Shown here piece after piece: positions 1-8,461 of a DNA stretch of 64,000 nucleotides. The notes below the pieces were generated by a model. The model was not told where the DNA came from. It was given only the letters and a program-made list of their open reading frames with translations, and searched no databases. Position 1 is the first letter of the stretch, and each line of letters starts with the position of its first letter. A program made the position numbers and the translations under genes. This DNA comes from Candidatus Eremiobacteraceae bacterium (lineage in GTDB: Bacteria; Vulcanimicrobiota; Vulcanimicrobiia; Eremiobacterales; Eremiobacteraceae): contig DATGJI010000052.1 of the NCBI GenBank assembly GCA_035295225.1, forward strand, positions 62,001 to 126,000, written 5' to 3'.

Positions 1-543
1 CTTCCCGATGCCCGTGCCCGGTAACGAGCTACCGAATGTGGTGAACCACAAGTTGCCGTCGGCGCCGGTCGCGATCTCATTCAACGACGTTTGGCTGTTC
101 GTGCAGCTCTGATTGAAGTAGGTAACGGATCCGCGCGGCGTCACCTTAGCGATCTTGGCGCTATTGCGAATCGTGACCCACATATTGCTGTCGGGACCCT
201 CGGTGATCCATTCCGGAATGCCGTTGAGCTGCGTGGTGACGATCGCCCGTTTCATGTCGAACTTGTAAACCGAGTTCAGACAGTCATCGATATACCAGAC
301 GGTGTGGTCCGGCCCGGTGGTAAGACCTGCTGGTCCAGGCCCAGCTTCGCACGTATCGCTGACGCTGAGGACATCGGTGAATTTCGCACCGTCGTTGCCT
401 TGCGTGATGTCCGGCGAGCCCTCCGAAAGCGACGCCGTGTGTGGGGAAATCGCGCCCGGGGCCGCGGGCAGCGATGCCCCGCTTGTGCAGCCGGCGCAAA
501 TGCCGGATGAGAGGACCAACAGAGCAAACAAGCGGCTCGACAT
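1..543 (-). CDS. Secreted streptogramin-lyase-like propeller lipoprotein, 3' end cut by the window
   Basis: The frame is open from ATG at 543 to the window edge (181 codons), so the C-terminus is missing. The first residues form a signal peptide ending in a lipobox (SGICAGC), which predicts a lipid-anchored exported protein. The rest contains repeated blades of the type GPDHTVWYIDD, GPDSNMWVTI and GADGNLWFTT, the signature of the virginiamycin B lyase (Vgb)-like beta-propeller. Known Vgb enzymes open streptogramin rings, but this repeat is found in many secreted proteins of unknown role, so no enzyme activity is claimed. Two other propellers of this family occur in the window (40982-42241 and 47298-48455). 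Confidence 0.75.
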   Translation of the reverse strand, partial: MSSRLFALLVLSSGICAGCTSGASLPAAPGAISPHTASLSEGSPDITQGNDGAKFTDVLSVSDTCEAGPGPAGLTTGPDHTVWYIDDCLNSVYKFDMKRAIVTTQLNGIPEWITEGPDSNMWVTIRNSAKIAKVTPRGSVTYFNQSCTNSQTSLNEIATGADGNLWFTTFGSSLPGTGIGK

Positions 544-639
544 TTCGCACTTCCGATCGCGATAGTAGCTGATCAGCAACAACGTATCACCGCCCAGGCG
601 AGTTGTCTAGAGTCGGGCGCACCAGCGGCGAGAAAACGA

Positions 640-657
640 GGCCGACTGGCGTCGGCC
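640..657. repeat. Short palindrome, GGCCGAC family
   Basis: GGCCGAC and GTCGGCC are separated by four bases, between the 5' end of the propeller lipoprotein and the 3' end of the degenerate oxidase gene. Similar GGCCGAC/GTCGGCC palindromes occur at 20071-20100 and 62166-62191, also next to stop codons. It could form a hairpin in the oxidase transcript and help termination. Confidence 0.5.
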
Positions 658-694
658 CCTTCATTTGTTTGTCGGCCCTTCGTTTATTTGTGGT

Positions 695-1720
695 TCACTT
701 GACCACTTTGTAACGGGCTTCCATGCCGTTCATGAGGTGGATGTTCAGCGTGCACACCAACAGCCACACACCCGGGTTATCCGGCACCATGTCGGCGATC
801 ATATGCGGCGTGACCAGTTGGATCGAGTCGCTTCGGTTACCCTGCGACAGAACGGTCTGTCCCGACCAAACCGGTATATGCCCATCGGCCGGCGTCGAGG
901 TGGAGAGCATGTACCATCGCACTCGTTCGCCCATCCGGATGGTGGGCGTCGGCATATTGCCCCATGCGAAGCCGTTGATCGTGTGGATATAGTTGTCGTT
1001 CTCGAACGTCTTCTCATGACCGGTGAAATGTCTCGGGTTGATCGCGGGATTCGCGAGATTCAAGGAAAGGAACGGATCTTGAAACTCGTCCTGTACCGAG
1101 AACAGAGCCACCATCTCCCGATCGACATCGATCGGTGAACCGTCGGCCCGCGCTTGACCACGACGCGTCACGATCAGCGGTCCGATAAGCCCAAGGCTTT
1201 CGTCTGCGGTCTGATTCACATCGGATTCGTACACGAACAGCACTGAGCTGCCGTCTTGCCCGCCCGGGCCGTCGGCGTCGCCGATCGGCCAGCGAAACGT
1301 CCTCGTCGCGCCGGGCGATACCGCGGACGGTTTCGGGATGGATCGCAGGCCGCCGGGCGCGATATCGAGCGGAAGGCGCGTTCGATTTCTGAACACGACG
1401 ACCACGGTGTCGCCGACTTCGGCGTGGATGACCGGCCCGACGATACCGAGGTATCGATCGCTCGGCGAGATCGAGGCTAAGCGCGTGAACGATGCATCGG
1501 TGTATTCGCGGTAAAACGCCTTTCGATACGTCCAACCGAGCTGTGTCGGCAGAAGCGGCGGCAGCTTCGACCCGTCGATCGGATTCATGCGAAGCGGCGC
1601 GTAGTTCCAGATCACTTCATCGGCGGCGATGTAGTGCACGCGCTCGCGAGCCACGGCCGGCTCGCAAATCCCAAGCGCAAGCGCGAACGCGGCGAACGCG
1701 ATGGCCGCGACGGACTTCAT
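695..1720 (-). CDS. Multicopper-oxidase-like protein that has lost its copper ligands
   Basis: This 341-residue exported protein is clearly a paralogue of the upstream oxidase (shared IAADEV-W, LGWxYRKAxYREYTDA, INGFxxGNMPxPT and NGMEARY blocks) and has its own signal peptide. Its ATG overlaps the upstream stop by four bases (ATGA), so the two are probably translationally coupled. The ligand motifs of the neighbour are replaced: HAHG by DIAPG, HSHAD by ESDVN, HTPHWHG by GHIPVWSG and FHCHVNVH by LVCTLNIH. Only Cys, one His and Met of the last motif remain. It should not bind the trinuclear copper cluster and is probably a pseudoenzyme, perhaps a partner of the intact copy. The longer upstream ATG (1894) would overlap the neighbour by about 180 bp and is unlikely. 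Confidence 0.8.
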   Translation of the reverse strand: MKSVAAIAFAAFALALGICEPAVARERVHYIAADEVIWNYAPLRMNPIDGSKLPPLLPTQLGWTYRKAFYREYTDASFTRLASISPSDRYLGIVGPVIHAEVGDTVVVVFRNRTRLPLDIAPGGLRSIPKPSAVSPGATRTFRWPIGDADGPGGQDGSSVLFVYESDVNQTADESLGLIGPLIVTRRGQARADGSPIDVDREMVALFSVQDEFQDPFLSLNLANPAINPRHFTGHEKTFENDNYIHTINGFAWGNMPTPTIRMGERVRWYMLSTSTPADGHIPVWSGQTVLSQGNRSDSIQLVTPHMIADMVPDNPGVWLLVCTLNIHLMNGMEARYKVVK

Positions 1721-2793
1721 GGCAGCACCTGATAGCGAGCTTCCATCCCGCCGGCCAAATGCACGTTGACGTGGCAATGGAAGAGCCAAGTCCCCGGATT
1801 GTCGGGAGTCATATCGGCCACGACCATCGACATCGGCGAGAGTTGTATGAGATCCGTTCGCATGCCGTTCGACACGACCGTCTGTCCGTGCCAATGCGGC
1901 GTGTGAAAGTCGAAGTCGCTCATCGTCGACATGACGTACCAGCGGACATGCTGGCCGAGGCGCATCGTGGGCATCGGCATGTTGCCGTACGAGAAGCCGT
2001 TGATCGTCCAGAGCATGTCGTCGAAGAGGAATGGCCCAGCCGCCTTGACGTGGCGTGGATTTAATCGGGGGTCCGCGACGTTCGATGCGAAGTATCGGCT
2101 CGAGCTTTCGTCGTACTCCGCGAACATCGCGAACACTTCGCGATCCACGTCCTTCGGCGTACCGTCCGGCCGCGCCATCCCCTTTGCAGTCACCACGATC
2201 GGTCCGATGGGGCCGGTGTTGACATCCCGCACTTCATCCGCATGCGAGTGATACATCCAGAGCACTGAAGAACCGTCGCCGGGTCCGGGTCCGGCGCGCG
2301 TCGGAACTTGCCAGGTATACGTGAACGTCTTGCCCGGCGGCACACCGTCGCCGGGTTTGTACGACGCCGGAATCCCATCCAAATACGGCGCTCCCTCGGA
2401 TGACTTCGTGTAGAACAGACCGTGCGCGTGGACGGTCAGCGGGAACCTGGCGTTGTTTTTGAAGACGACGACAACCGTATCGCCGACCACGGCGTGAATG
2501 ACGGGGCCGATGAGACCCAAGTATGCGTCGGACGCGGCGCGCGGTTTGAGGTGCGTGAACGTCGCGTCGGTGTATTCGCGATATATCGCCTTTCGATATT
2601 GCCAGCCCAGCTGCAGCGGCAATAGCGGCGGCAACGGCTTTTGCGCGATGAGGTCTCGACCGCTTGGCGCGAAGTTCCAGACGACTTCGTCCGCCGCGAT
2701 ATAGTATGTTCGCACGGTGGCTTGAGACGGCTGCACGCTGGCGAAGACGATTCCGACGACAAAAAGCAAAATAGACGCAAAGCGTAAGGACAT
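1717..2793 (-). CDS. Exported multicopper oxidase, ferroxidase/ceruloplasmin-like
   Basis: This 358-residue protein has an N-terminal signal peptide (cleavage probably near residue 25). All expected copper motifs are present: HAH (122-124), HSH (182-184), HTPHWH (297-302) and HCHVNVH with a Met at 350. These are the ligands of the type 1 site and the trinuclear type 2/3 cluster that oxidises a substrate and reduces O2 to water. The cupredoxin pattern and the YREYTDATF region resemble ceruloplasmin/hephaestin-type oxidases, so iron or copper detoxification outside the cytoplasm is plausible; the substrate is not shown by sequence. It is the first gene of a two-gene operon with its degenerate copy. 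Confidence 0.85.
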   Translation of the reverse strand: MSLRFASILLFVVGIVFASVQPSQATVRTYYIAADEVVWNFAPSGRDLIAQKPLPPLLPLQLGWQYRKAIYREYTDATFTHLKPRAASDAYLGLIGPVIHAVVGDTVVVVFKNNARFPLTVHAHGLFYTKSSEGAPYLDGIPASYKPGDGVPPGKTFTYTWQVPTRAGPGPGDGSSVLWMYHSHADEVRDVNTGPIGPIVVTAKGMARPDGTPKDVDREVFAMFAEYDESSSRYFASNVADPRLNPRHVKAAGPFLFDDMLWTINGFSYGNMPMPTMRLGQHVRWYVMSTMSDFDFHTPHWHGQTVVSNGMRTDLIQLSPMSMVVADMTPDNPGTWLFHCHVNVHLAGGMEARYQVLP

Positions 2794-2859
2794 GCGGCGA
2801 CCTCCAGCTGTAAGCGGTGGTTTATGGTGTCGCGATAGTGAACGAATCTTTAAGGCGGT

Positions 2860-3396
2860 TCACCTCGTCCCCTCCGATGGTCGGGACGGTCGGTCATCTC
2901 TTGGCTCAGCCGATAGGCGGCGCTGCCACCACGAAGTATCGAACCACGCGCCGAACTTGAAGCCGACTTCACGATAGATCCCGACAAGCGCAAATCCGAG
3001 GCTGCGATGCAGCGCGATGCTAGCGTCGTTCGGAAGCGCGATACCGGCGAAGACCGCGTGGAAACGCCGCTGTTCGAGCAGCCGGAAGAGTTCAGCGTAG
3101 AGAGTCTTGCCGGTTCCGCGACCGCGGGCGTCTTCTCGTACGTAGATGCTCGAGTTCACCGACCAGCGGTAGCCAGCCCGGTCCATATGGGCGCTCGCAT
3201 ATGCGTAGCCGAGAACGTCATCGCCCGACGTTGCGACGAGCCATGGATACGTAATGGTATTCGACCGGATCCTTTCGCGCATCTCCGAGACACTTGGAGC
3301 GCGCTCTTCGAATGATATGGACGTGTGCTCGACGATCGGCGCGTATATCGCAGCGATCTGTTCGGCGTCGTCGAGAATCACCGGTCTGATCTCCAT
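2860..3396 (-). CDS. GNAT N-acetyltransferase, phosphinothricin acetyltransferase-like
   Basis: This 178-residue cytoplasmic enzyme transfers acetyl from acetyl-CoA to a small amine. It starts MEIRPVILDDAEQIAAIY and carries the acetyl-CoA loop ARGRGTGKTLY plus the terminal GFxLVGIYREVGFKFG pattern typical of the Pat/YwnH group. Substrates in this group include phosphinothricin and methionine sulfone, but the individual substrate cannot be read from sequence. The ATG at 3396 was chosen because upstream residues lack similarity to the family and run into an intergenic palindrome. It appears monocistronic. Confidence 0.8.
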   Translation of the reverse strand: MEIRPVILDDAEQIAAIYAPIVEHTSISFEERAPSVSEMRERIRSNTITYPWLVATSGDDVLGYAYASAHMDRAGYRWSVNSSIYVREDARGRGTGKTLYAELFRLLEQRRFHAVFAGIALPNDASIALHRSLGFALVGIYREVGFKFGAWFDTSWWQRRLSAEPRDDRPSRPSEGTR

Positions 3397-3453
3397 CTTG
3401 CGACCTCGTATTCCGGAGGGCCTTCGACCTACGCGCTTTCGCGCTAACGAGAT

Positions 3454-3472
3454 GGGCAAGCGATGCTTGCCC
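3454..3472. repeat. Palindrome GGGCAAGC-GAT-GCTTGCCC
   Basis: This perfect 8-bp-arm palindrome lies in a 220-bp gap between two minus-strand genes. A close relative (GGGCAAGC-ATC-GTTTGCCC) is at 16235, directly joined to the GGCGGACC repeats. It belongs to a third class of short intergenic palindrome in this genome. The rest of 3397-3617 holds no gene I can support. Confidence 0.55.
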
Positions 3473-3617
3473 TATTACGGAAATAGCGCGGAAATGACGT
3501 GGAAATGATGCAAGAACAATACGGAAATCATGATGAAGCGCCTTTGGCCAGATATCGAAGGGGACGCGCCGGGATTTGTTAGGATGGCCGAGGCGAACGC
3601 GCTTGCGAATCTCCGCG

Positions 3618-5126
3618 CTAGCGGAACCGTTTGCGAAACGACCTACGCGCGCGGAACAGTGCGGCGCGCAGCGAAAACGTGCGATACATACCGTCGACGA
3701 GCGTCGAGTCGCCGATCGCCGACATCGTGTGCAGACCGAGCGAGTACTTCCCTCGGGGTGGATCGATGACAGCGATCGTGTGTTCTTCAAAGGATCGCTC
3801 GTCGAGCGCGGTGATTCGTTGGATCGACAAACGGCGCCCGTAGTTGCGCGTGCAATCCTGCGCAGGCCGGTGCAGATTGCCGTCGAGCATGAACGGTGCG
3901 CCCGCCGGACGCGATGAGCGGATGTCGATCTTCACCGGATTGCGGACGTGCGGACGCCACGGGCCCTCGAGCGCGTCAGCGTGGTAGACGAAAAGCTTGT
4001 GGTTCGGTCCGTCGTCGCTGACGCCGCACATCAGCCAAAATTTGCCGCCGTGGGAGAACACCGTGCTATCGACACCGCGAACGCCAGGGATGAGCGCGCA
4101 CTGCCTTCGCCACTCACGCCCGGAATTGTCGAGCCGATAGAGCGCCACTTCTCCGCTTTGATTCGCTTCCGGTATTCCGTACCACGAACCCTCGCTCTCG
4201 AAGACGAATGGATACGAGAGATGATATGGCTCGACGAGCACGCGCTCCAGCGGCACGATCGCGTTTTCCTTGATCTCGCAACGGACGATGATGCCGCGGT
4301 TCACCGACGCGTCGAGCTCCTCGCAGAACACGGTCTGCACGCCGTCGATCGTGGCGCAGAACGGGTCGGCGAGGAATCGCCCGTTGCCTGCCTCGCACCA
4401 CGACACAGGCGGCAATGCGTTTTCGCGCGCGATCTGCGCGGGCGTCTTTCTCACCGTTCCGATGTTCCACGCATACGTGTAGAACGGTTTCTCGGCCCGC
4501 GCGATCGCCCGGCGCCAGCCGAGTCGAAGAACGGCTCGCGTCACGGCCGCGCCCCTCGATATCCGCGCAGGCCGCGGCGGCTGCGCCGCTTGGAAATCGG
4601 TGAATCCATTTCGGATAGCGCTCAGCACCGACGCAGGCCACTGCGAGAGTTCTCCCGCCACACCGCCGACGGTCTCTTCGGGCGAAAATCTGTCCACACC
4701 GAAAACGCCCGAGCGCAACAGTCTGACGGCTCCGCCCGCATCGATTTGCAGCAGTCGCGCCTCCACGAAGTCGCTGTCGTCGCAGAACGCATTCAGTCCC
4801 GGCGCGGGCTCGCAGCCGTCGGCGTCGAACAGCCACGTCCCTAGCTCAGTGCGCGGCGCTTCTGCAGCGGCTGCGCCGTCGAAGGCGAGGCATAGATCGG
4901 GGTCGCCGTCCGGATCGTTCGCCCGTGGGATGGCCGGCGTTTGCGCCTCGTCCACATAGGCACGGCGAGCGGAAGCACCGATCAGCGCCGCAGGAACGCG
5001 CATCTCGCGTGTCGCCGGGATTTTGCGGCTGCCCACAAATGTCGTGTCAGGCAGATCAAGCAGCGATCGGATCGCTTGCGCCTGCCACGTCACGAGCGGA
5101 CCCGAATGGATCGCCATGAAGCGCAT
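3618..5126 (-). CDS. Protein resembling the glucosamine inositolphosphorylceramide transferase N-domain (GH43-like propeller)
   Basis: This protein of about 500 residues carries, in its second half, the pattern FLADPFCATIDGVQTVFCEE ... HLSYPFVFESEGSWYGIPE ... WLMCGVSDDG. In bacteria and plants this marks the five-bladed, GH43-like domain found in glucosamine inositolphosphorylceramide transferases and in bacterial surface-polysaccharide loci. The first half resembles a formyltransferase-like segment in related proteins but I see no firm motif. It starts close to a divergently transcribed sulfotransferase gene, which supports a role in glycan or glycolipid assembly. ATG at 5126 or 5117 is preferred to 5192 to avoid extending into the shared promoter region. 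The function is uncertain. Confidence 0.6.
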   Translation of the reverse strand: MRFMAIHSGPLVTWQAQAIRSLLDLPDTTFVGSRKIPATREMRVPAALIGASARRAYVDEAQTPAIPRANDPDGDPDLCLAFDGAAAAEAPRTELGTWLFDADGCEPAPGLNAFCDDSDFVEARLLQIDAGGAVRLLRSGVFGVDRFSPEETVGGVAGELSQWPASVLSAIRNGFTDFQAAQPPRPARISRGAAVTRAVLRLGWRRAIARAEKPFYTYAWNIGTVRKTPAQIARENALPPVSWCEAGNGRFLADPFCATIDGVQTVFCEELDASVNRGIIVRCEIKENAIVPLERVLVEPYHLSYPFVFESEGSWYGIPEANQSGEVALYRLDNSGREWRRQCALIPGVRGVDSTVFSHGGKFWLMCGVSDDGPNHKLFVYHADALEGPWRPHVRNPVKIDIRSSRPAGAPFMLDGNLHRPAQDCTRNYGRRLSIQRITALDERSFEEHTIAVIDPPRGKYSLGLHTMSAIGDSTLVDGMYRTFSLRAALFRARRSFRKRFR

Positions 5127-5211
5127 GCGTTCAGCGCACCGTCGTGACGCGGGGATTTGTCGCGCGAAGGTCGTTCTTGCAAACCCGCGCAAGTATCAAG
5201 CCATCATTCGT

Positions 5212-6159
5212 ATGAGCCGTTTGTTCGAAACTCTCAGGATGTCCATTCCCAAACCGGTCAAACGCTTCGTGCGTTCGCAATTCTTCGACGCGGGCGGAAT
5301 CGACAAGACCGTCTTTCTCGCGGGCTCGCACCGCAGCGGCACGACCTGGGCCGCTGCCATGCTGAACTTCGACAATCGCTACCGCGACATGTACGAGCCG
5401 TTCAACGGCGAGCGCGTCGCGCAAACGGCGCTCTTCACGTACGGACTGTACCTTCGGCCGGACGATCCCGCGCCGCCATACGCTGCGGCGGCCGAAAGCG
5501 TGCTGGCCGGTCGTATCCGTAATGAGACGGTCGACAGGCGTAACAAACGGTTCTTCGCGACGAGCCGCATCGTCAAAGAAACGCACGCCAATCTTTGGAT
5601 CGCGTGGCTTCATCGCCGATTTCCTTCCGTGCGTATCGTCTTGCTCGTGCGCCACCCGTTTGCGGTCGCCCACTCTCGGCGCGTCAAGAGCTGGCCAACG
5701 CGGCTTGACCCGTTCCTAGAGCAGCAGGCGCTCCTCGACGACCATATCGCGCCGTTTCGTGACCTGATCGGCGGCGCTCGCGGCGAGTTCGAACAGCATG
5801 TCGCGAATTGGTGCGTCCAGCACTACGTTCCTTTCCGGCAACTGCGGCGCGGCGACGCGCACGTGTTGTTCTACGAACACCTTTGCTGCGAGCCGGCTCG
5901 CACGCTGCAGGAGGTGTGCGAATATCTCGGCCGACCCTACAGCACGACCGCGTTGGAAATGCTCGCGAAACCGTCGTTCACCGCGCGCGATGAAAGCCCG
6001 ATCCGCAGCGGCACCGCTCGCCTCGTGGACGAATGGCGCGATAGTGTGTCGTCCGCGGAAGTTGACGCGGGCATGCGCCTGCTGCGCGCCTTTTCGCTTG
6101 ATACCGTCTACGGAGAAGGCCCGATGCCGCTCACGCCCGATCCGCTCCGGCCTCTTTAG
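5212..6159 (+). CDS. Sulfotransferase family protein
   Basis: This 315-residue protein has the PAPS 5'-phosphosulfate loop GSHRSGTTWAA near the N-terminus, followed by YRDMYEPF, KETHANLWIAWL and the 3'-phosphate motif VRHPFAVAHS. Members move sulfate from PAPS to hydroxyl groups of carbohydrates or lipids. It is one of five paralogues in the window, all sharing the N-terminal GxxRxGTTW/GSTW loop and the C-terminal LDxxYG-PMP motif. The start at 5212 follows alignment with the others; an in-frame ATG at 5023 lies inside the divergent gene. It is convergent with the next sulfotransferase and their stop codons overlap. The acceptor is unknown. Confidence 0.85.
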   Translation: MSRLFETLRMSIPKPVKRFVRSQFFDAGGIDKTVFLAGSHRSGTTWAAAMLNFDNRYRDMYEPFNGERVAQTALFTYGLYLRPDDPAPPYAAAAESVLAGRIRNETVDRRNKRFFATSRIVKETHANLWIAWLHRRFPSVRIVLLVRHPFAVAHSRRVKSWPTRLDPFLEQQALLDDHIAPFRDLIGGARGEFEQHVANWCVQHYVPFRQLRRGDAHVLFYEHLCCEPARTLQEVCEYLGRPYSTTALEMLAKPSFTARDESPIRSGTARLVDEWRDSVSSAEVDAGMRLLRAFSLDTVYGEGPMPLTPDPLRPL

Positions 6160-7121
6160 TCGCCGGCCGGAATTCCGAACGCCGTGAGGTCGCTCACGAG
6201 AGGCATGGTCTCTGCCCCATAGATCGCATCAAGGCCGAATCGTCTGAGCAGCGCGAGCGCGCGATCCGTCTGCTCGGCCGTGACGTATTTTCGCCAGCCC
6301 TCGAGCACGTCGCCGCCGGTCAAGACCGCGCTTGCGTCCCCGCTGCGGGTCACTCTCGCCTGAACGGACGGCACTTTCATCTGCTCGAAGACGCGATCGT
6401 CGAAGGGCCGCCCCAAAAATGCGAAGAGCCGCGCGATCTCGTTGCGCGGTTGAGCCAAGAAGCGCTCGTAGAACGCCACGAAGACGCGCCTTCCGGCGAG
6501 CTGCCGCAGCGCGACGTAGTAGTTCGCACACCATCCGACGAGGTGGTTCTCGGCGTCGCCGGATGCGGATTCGATCTCCGCGCGAAAGGGTTCGAGATGA
6601 TCCGCCATGAGCTGCGGCTGCGACAAGATGATCTCTGCGGCGTTGCGGTGCCATTGCAAGCGCAAGAGCGAACTCAAGACCGCGCACGGATGCCTCAGCA
6701 GCACGATGACCGGCATATCCGGGAAGTGCTGACGAATCCAGCCGATCATCATGAGCGACCTGACGTCTTTGATCAGACGGCGGCGCGCGATCATGCGCGT
6801 ATTGTACGCGCTGATCCAGCCGTTGCGAGCGCGCCCTTCGAATATGGCGGTCGCGGGCTCGAGAAACTCCGGCCGGTCATCCTCCGGGCGTAGATACTGC
6901 CAGATCTTGAAGTGCTTGACCTCGGGTACGTACCGGTTGTGGAACGGTTCATACATCGATCGATAAGCGTTGTCGTAATTGATGACGTCGCTGAACCACG
7001 TCGTTCCGCTGCGCTGGATCGAGCTGATCAGGACCGAGTCGCGGTGCTGTCTGCTTGTGTCGACGAACATCTGGCCGCGAAGGCGGCTGAGCTGTTTTGC
7101 AACGCCTGCGATCGTGGGCAT
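6156..7121 (-). CDS. Sulfotransferase family protein
   Basis: This 321-residue protein has SSIQRSGTTWFSDVINYDNA as the PAPS-binding loop, RLIKDVRSLMMIGWI, and LLRHPCAVLSSLLR as the 3'-phosphate motif. The C-terminus has LDAIYGAETMP, as in the paralogues. It is the last gene of the rpsF-ssb-rpsR-rplI-lonB-dnaB run: its ATG overlaps the dnaB stop by one base (TAATG), so it may be co-expressed with replication and ribosome genes. That placement probably reflects insertion of an accessory gene at the operon end rather than a functional link. Confidence 0.85.
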   Translation of the reverse strand: MPTIAGVAKQLSRLRGQMFVDTSRQHRDSVLISSIQRSGTTWFSDVINYDNAYRSMYEPFHNRYVPEVKHFKIWQYLRPEDDRPEFLEPATAIFEGRARNGWISAYNTRMIARRRLIKDVRSLMMIGWIRQHFPDMPVIVLLRHPCAVLSSLLRLQWHRNAAEIILSQPQLMADHLEPFRAEIESASGDAENHLVGWCANYYVALRQLAGRRVFVAFYERFLAQPRNEIARLFAFLGRPFDDRVFEQMKVPSVQARVTRSGDASAVLTGGDVLEGWRKYVTAEQTDRALALLRRFGLDAIYGAETMPLVSDLTAFGIPAGD

Positions 7122-8461
7122 TATGGCGGCGTGTGGTCCAGGTCCACGTCAGAGAACGTCGTGTATTTCTTGTCGAAGCGCAGAAAGACCGTGCCGGTGG
7201 GGCCATTGCGCTGCTTGGCGATGATGATCTCGGCCAGATTCTCGTTCTCGGGCGTCGGCGGGTTGTAGTACTCGTCGCGGTAGATGAAGGCCACGACGTC
7301 CGCCTCTTGTTCGATGCCGCCGGACTCGCGAAGATCCGAAAGCATCGGCCGCTTGTCGTTGCGCATCTCGGGCGAGCGGTTGAGCTGCGCAAGCGCGATG
7401 ACCGGCACCTTGAGCTCCTTCGAAAGTGCTTTGAGACCGCGGCAGATCTCGTCGATGATCTCCACGCGGCTCGTCACGCGTTGGTTGGTCGAACGCAGCA
7501 GCTGCAGATAGTCCACGATGATCAGGTCAAGACCCGTATTCGCCTTGAGCCGCCGGCAGCGCGATCGGATCTCGCTCACCGTGAGCGCGGCCGAATCGTC
7601 GATGTAGATCGGGACTTCAGCCAGAACGCCCATGGCCGCCGTGATATGCCCCCACTCCTCGTCTTTGATGTTGCCGGTGCGCAGACGCTGCGCATCGAGC
7701 TTGGCTTCGCTGGAGAGAAATCGTTGTACGAGCTGTTCGTTGCTCATCTCCAGCGAAAAGACGGCTGTGGCCTTGTCGGCATCGCGCGCGGCGTGCATCG
7801 CGACGTTCAGACAGAGCGATGTCTTGCCCATGGATGGTCGCGCCGCGATGATGATGAGCTCACCCGGCTGGAAGCCCGCCGTGAACTGGTCCAGACGATG
7901 GAATCCCGAAGGTACGCCGGTGACCTGACCTTTCTGGTGATAGAGCTTGTCGATCAACTCGAAGGCCGGCTTGAGCAGGTCCTTGACCAACACGAACCCG
8001 CCGCCTTGGCGGCGCCCGATCTCGAAGATCATCTGCTCGCAGCGGTCGAGGGTTTCGTCCACGTCATCGGACGGCTCGAACCCGATCTGCGCGATCCGGC
8101 TTCCCGCGCCGATCAACGACCGCAGCACCGCTTTTTCGGCGACGACGCGCGCGTAGTACTCGGCCGACGCGGTCGTGGGGACCGATTCCAATAGCCGGCT
8201 CAAGAACTCGACGCCGCCGACCTCTTCGAGCAGGTTGCGGCGCCGCAGTTCTTCCGCGACGGACACCTTGTCGATCGGTTCGCCGCGTTCGTAGAGATTT
8301 TGCAAGCTGTGAAAAATCGTGGCGTTGTGCGGGGCGTAGAAATCAGAACGCTGCACGATCTCGCCGACCGCCGACATCAATTCGCGGTCTACCATCAGCG
8401 CGCCGAGCACCGCCTGCTCGGCGTCGAGATTCTGCGGCGGTATGCGCTCGAGGGTGTTCAT
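7121..8461 (-). CDS. dnaB: Replicative DNA helicase
   Basis: This 446-residue hexameric helicase unwinds DNA ahead of the replisome. The N-terminal domain begins PPQNLDAEQAVLGALMVDRE. The RecA-like domain has Walker A ARPSMGKTSL, the FSLEMSNEQL motif, Walker B LIIVDYLQLL and RNGPTGTVFLRFD near the end. Length matches the family and no intein interrupts it. The ATG overlaps the lonB stop by four bases; an upstream ATG at 8725 would lie inside lonB and is rejected. The rplI-(lonB)-dnaB order follows the common bacterial rpsF-ssb-rpsR-rplI-dnaB block. Confidence 0.97.
   Translation of the reverse strand: MNTLERIPPQNLDAEQAVLGALMVDRELMSAVGEIVQRSDFYAPHNATIFHSLQNLYERGEPIDKVSVAEELRRRNLLEEVGGVEFLSRLLESVPTTASAEYYARVVAEKAVLRSLIGAGSRIAQIGFEPSDDVDETLDRCEQMIFEIGRRQGGGFVLVKDLLKPAFELIDKLYHQKGQVTGVPSGFHRLDQFTAGFQPGELIIIAARPSMGKTSLCLNVAMHAARDADKATAVFSLEMSNEQLVQRFLSSEAKLDAQRLRTGNIKDEEWGHITAAMGVLAEVPIYIDDSAALTVSEIRSRCRRLKANTGLDLIIVDYLQLLRSTNQRVTSRVEIIDEICRGLKALSKELKVPVIALAQLNRSPEMRNDKRPMLSDLRESGGIEQEADVVAFIYRDEYYNPPTPENENLAEIIIAKQRNGPTGTVFLRFDKKYTTFSDVDLDHTPP

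Noticed and set aside
3948-4844. A 298-codon plus-strand frame
   Set aside because: It runs antisense through the GH43-like gene and lacks recognisable motifs or a ribosome-binding site.
7097-8194. A 365-codon plus-strand frame
   Set aside because: It is antisense to dnaB; the Walker and helicase motifs establish the minus-strand gene.
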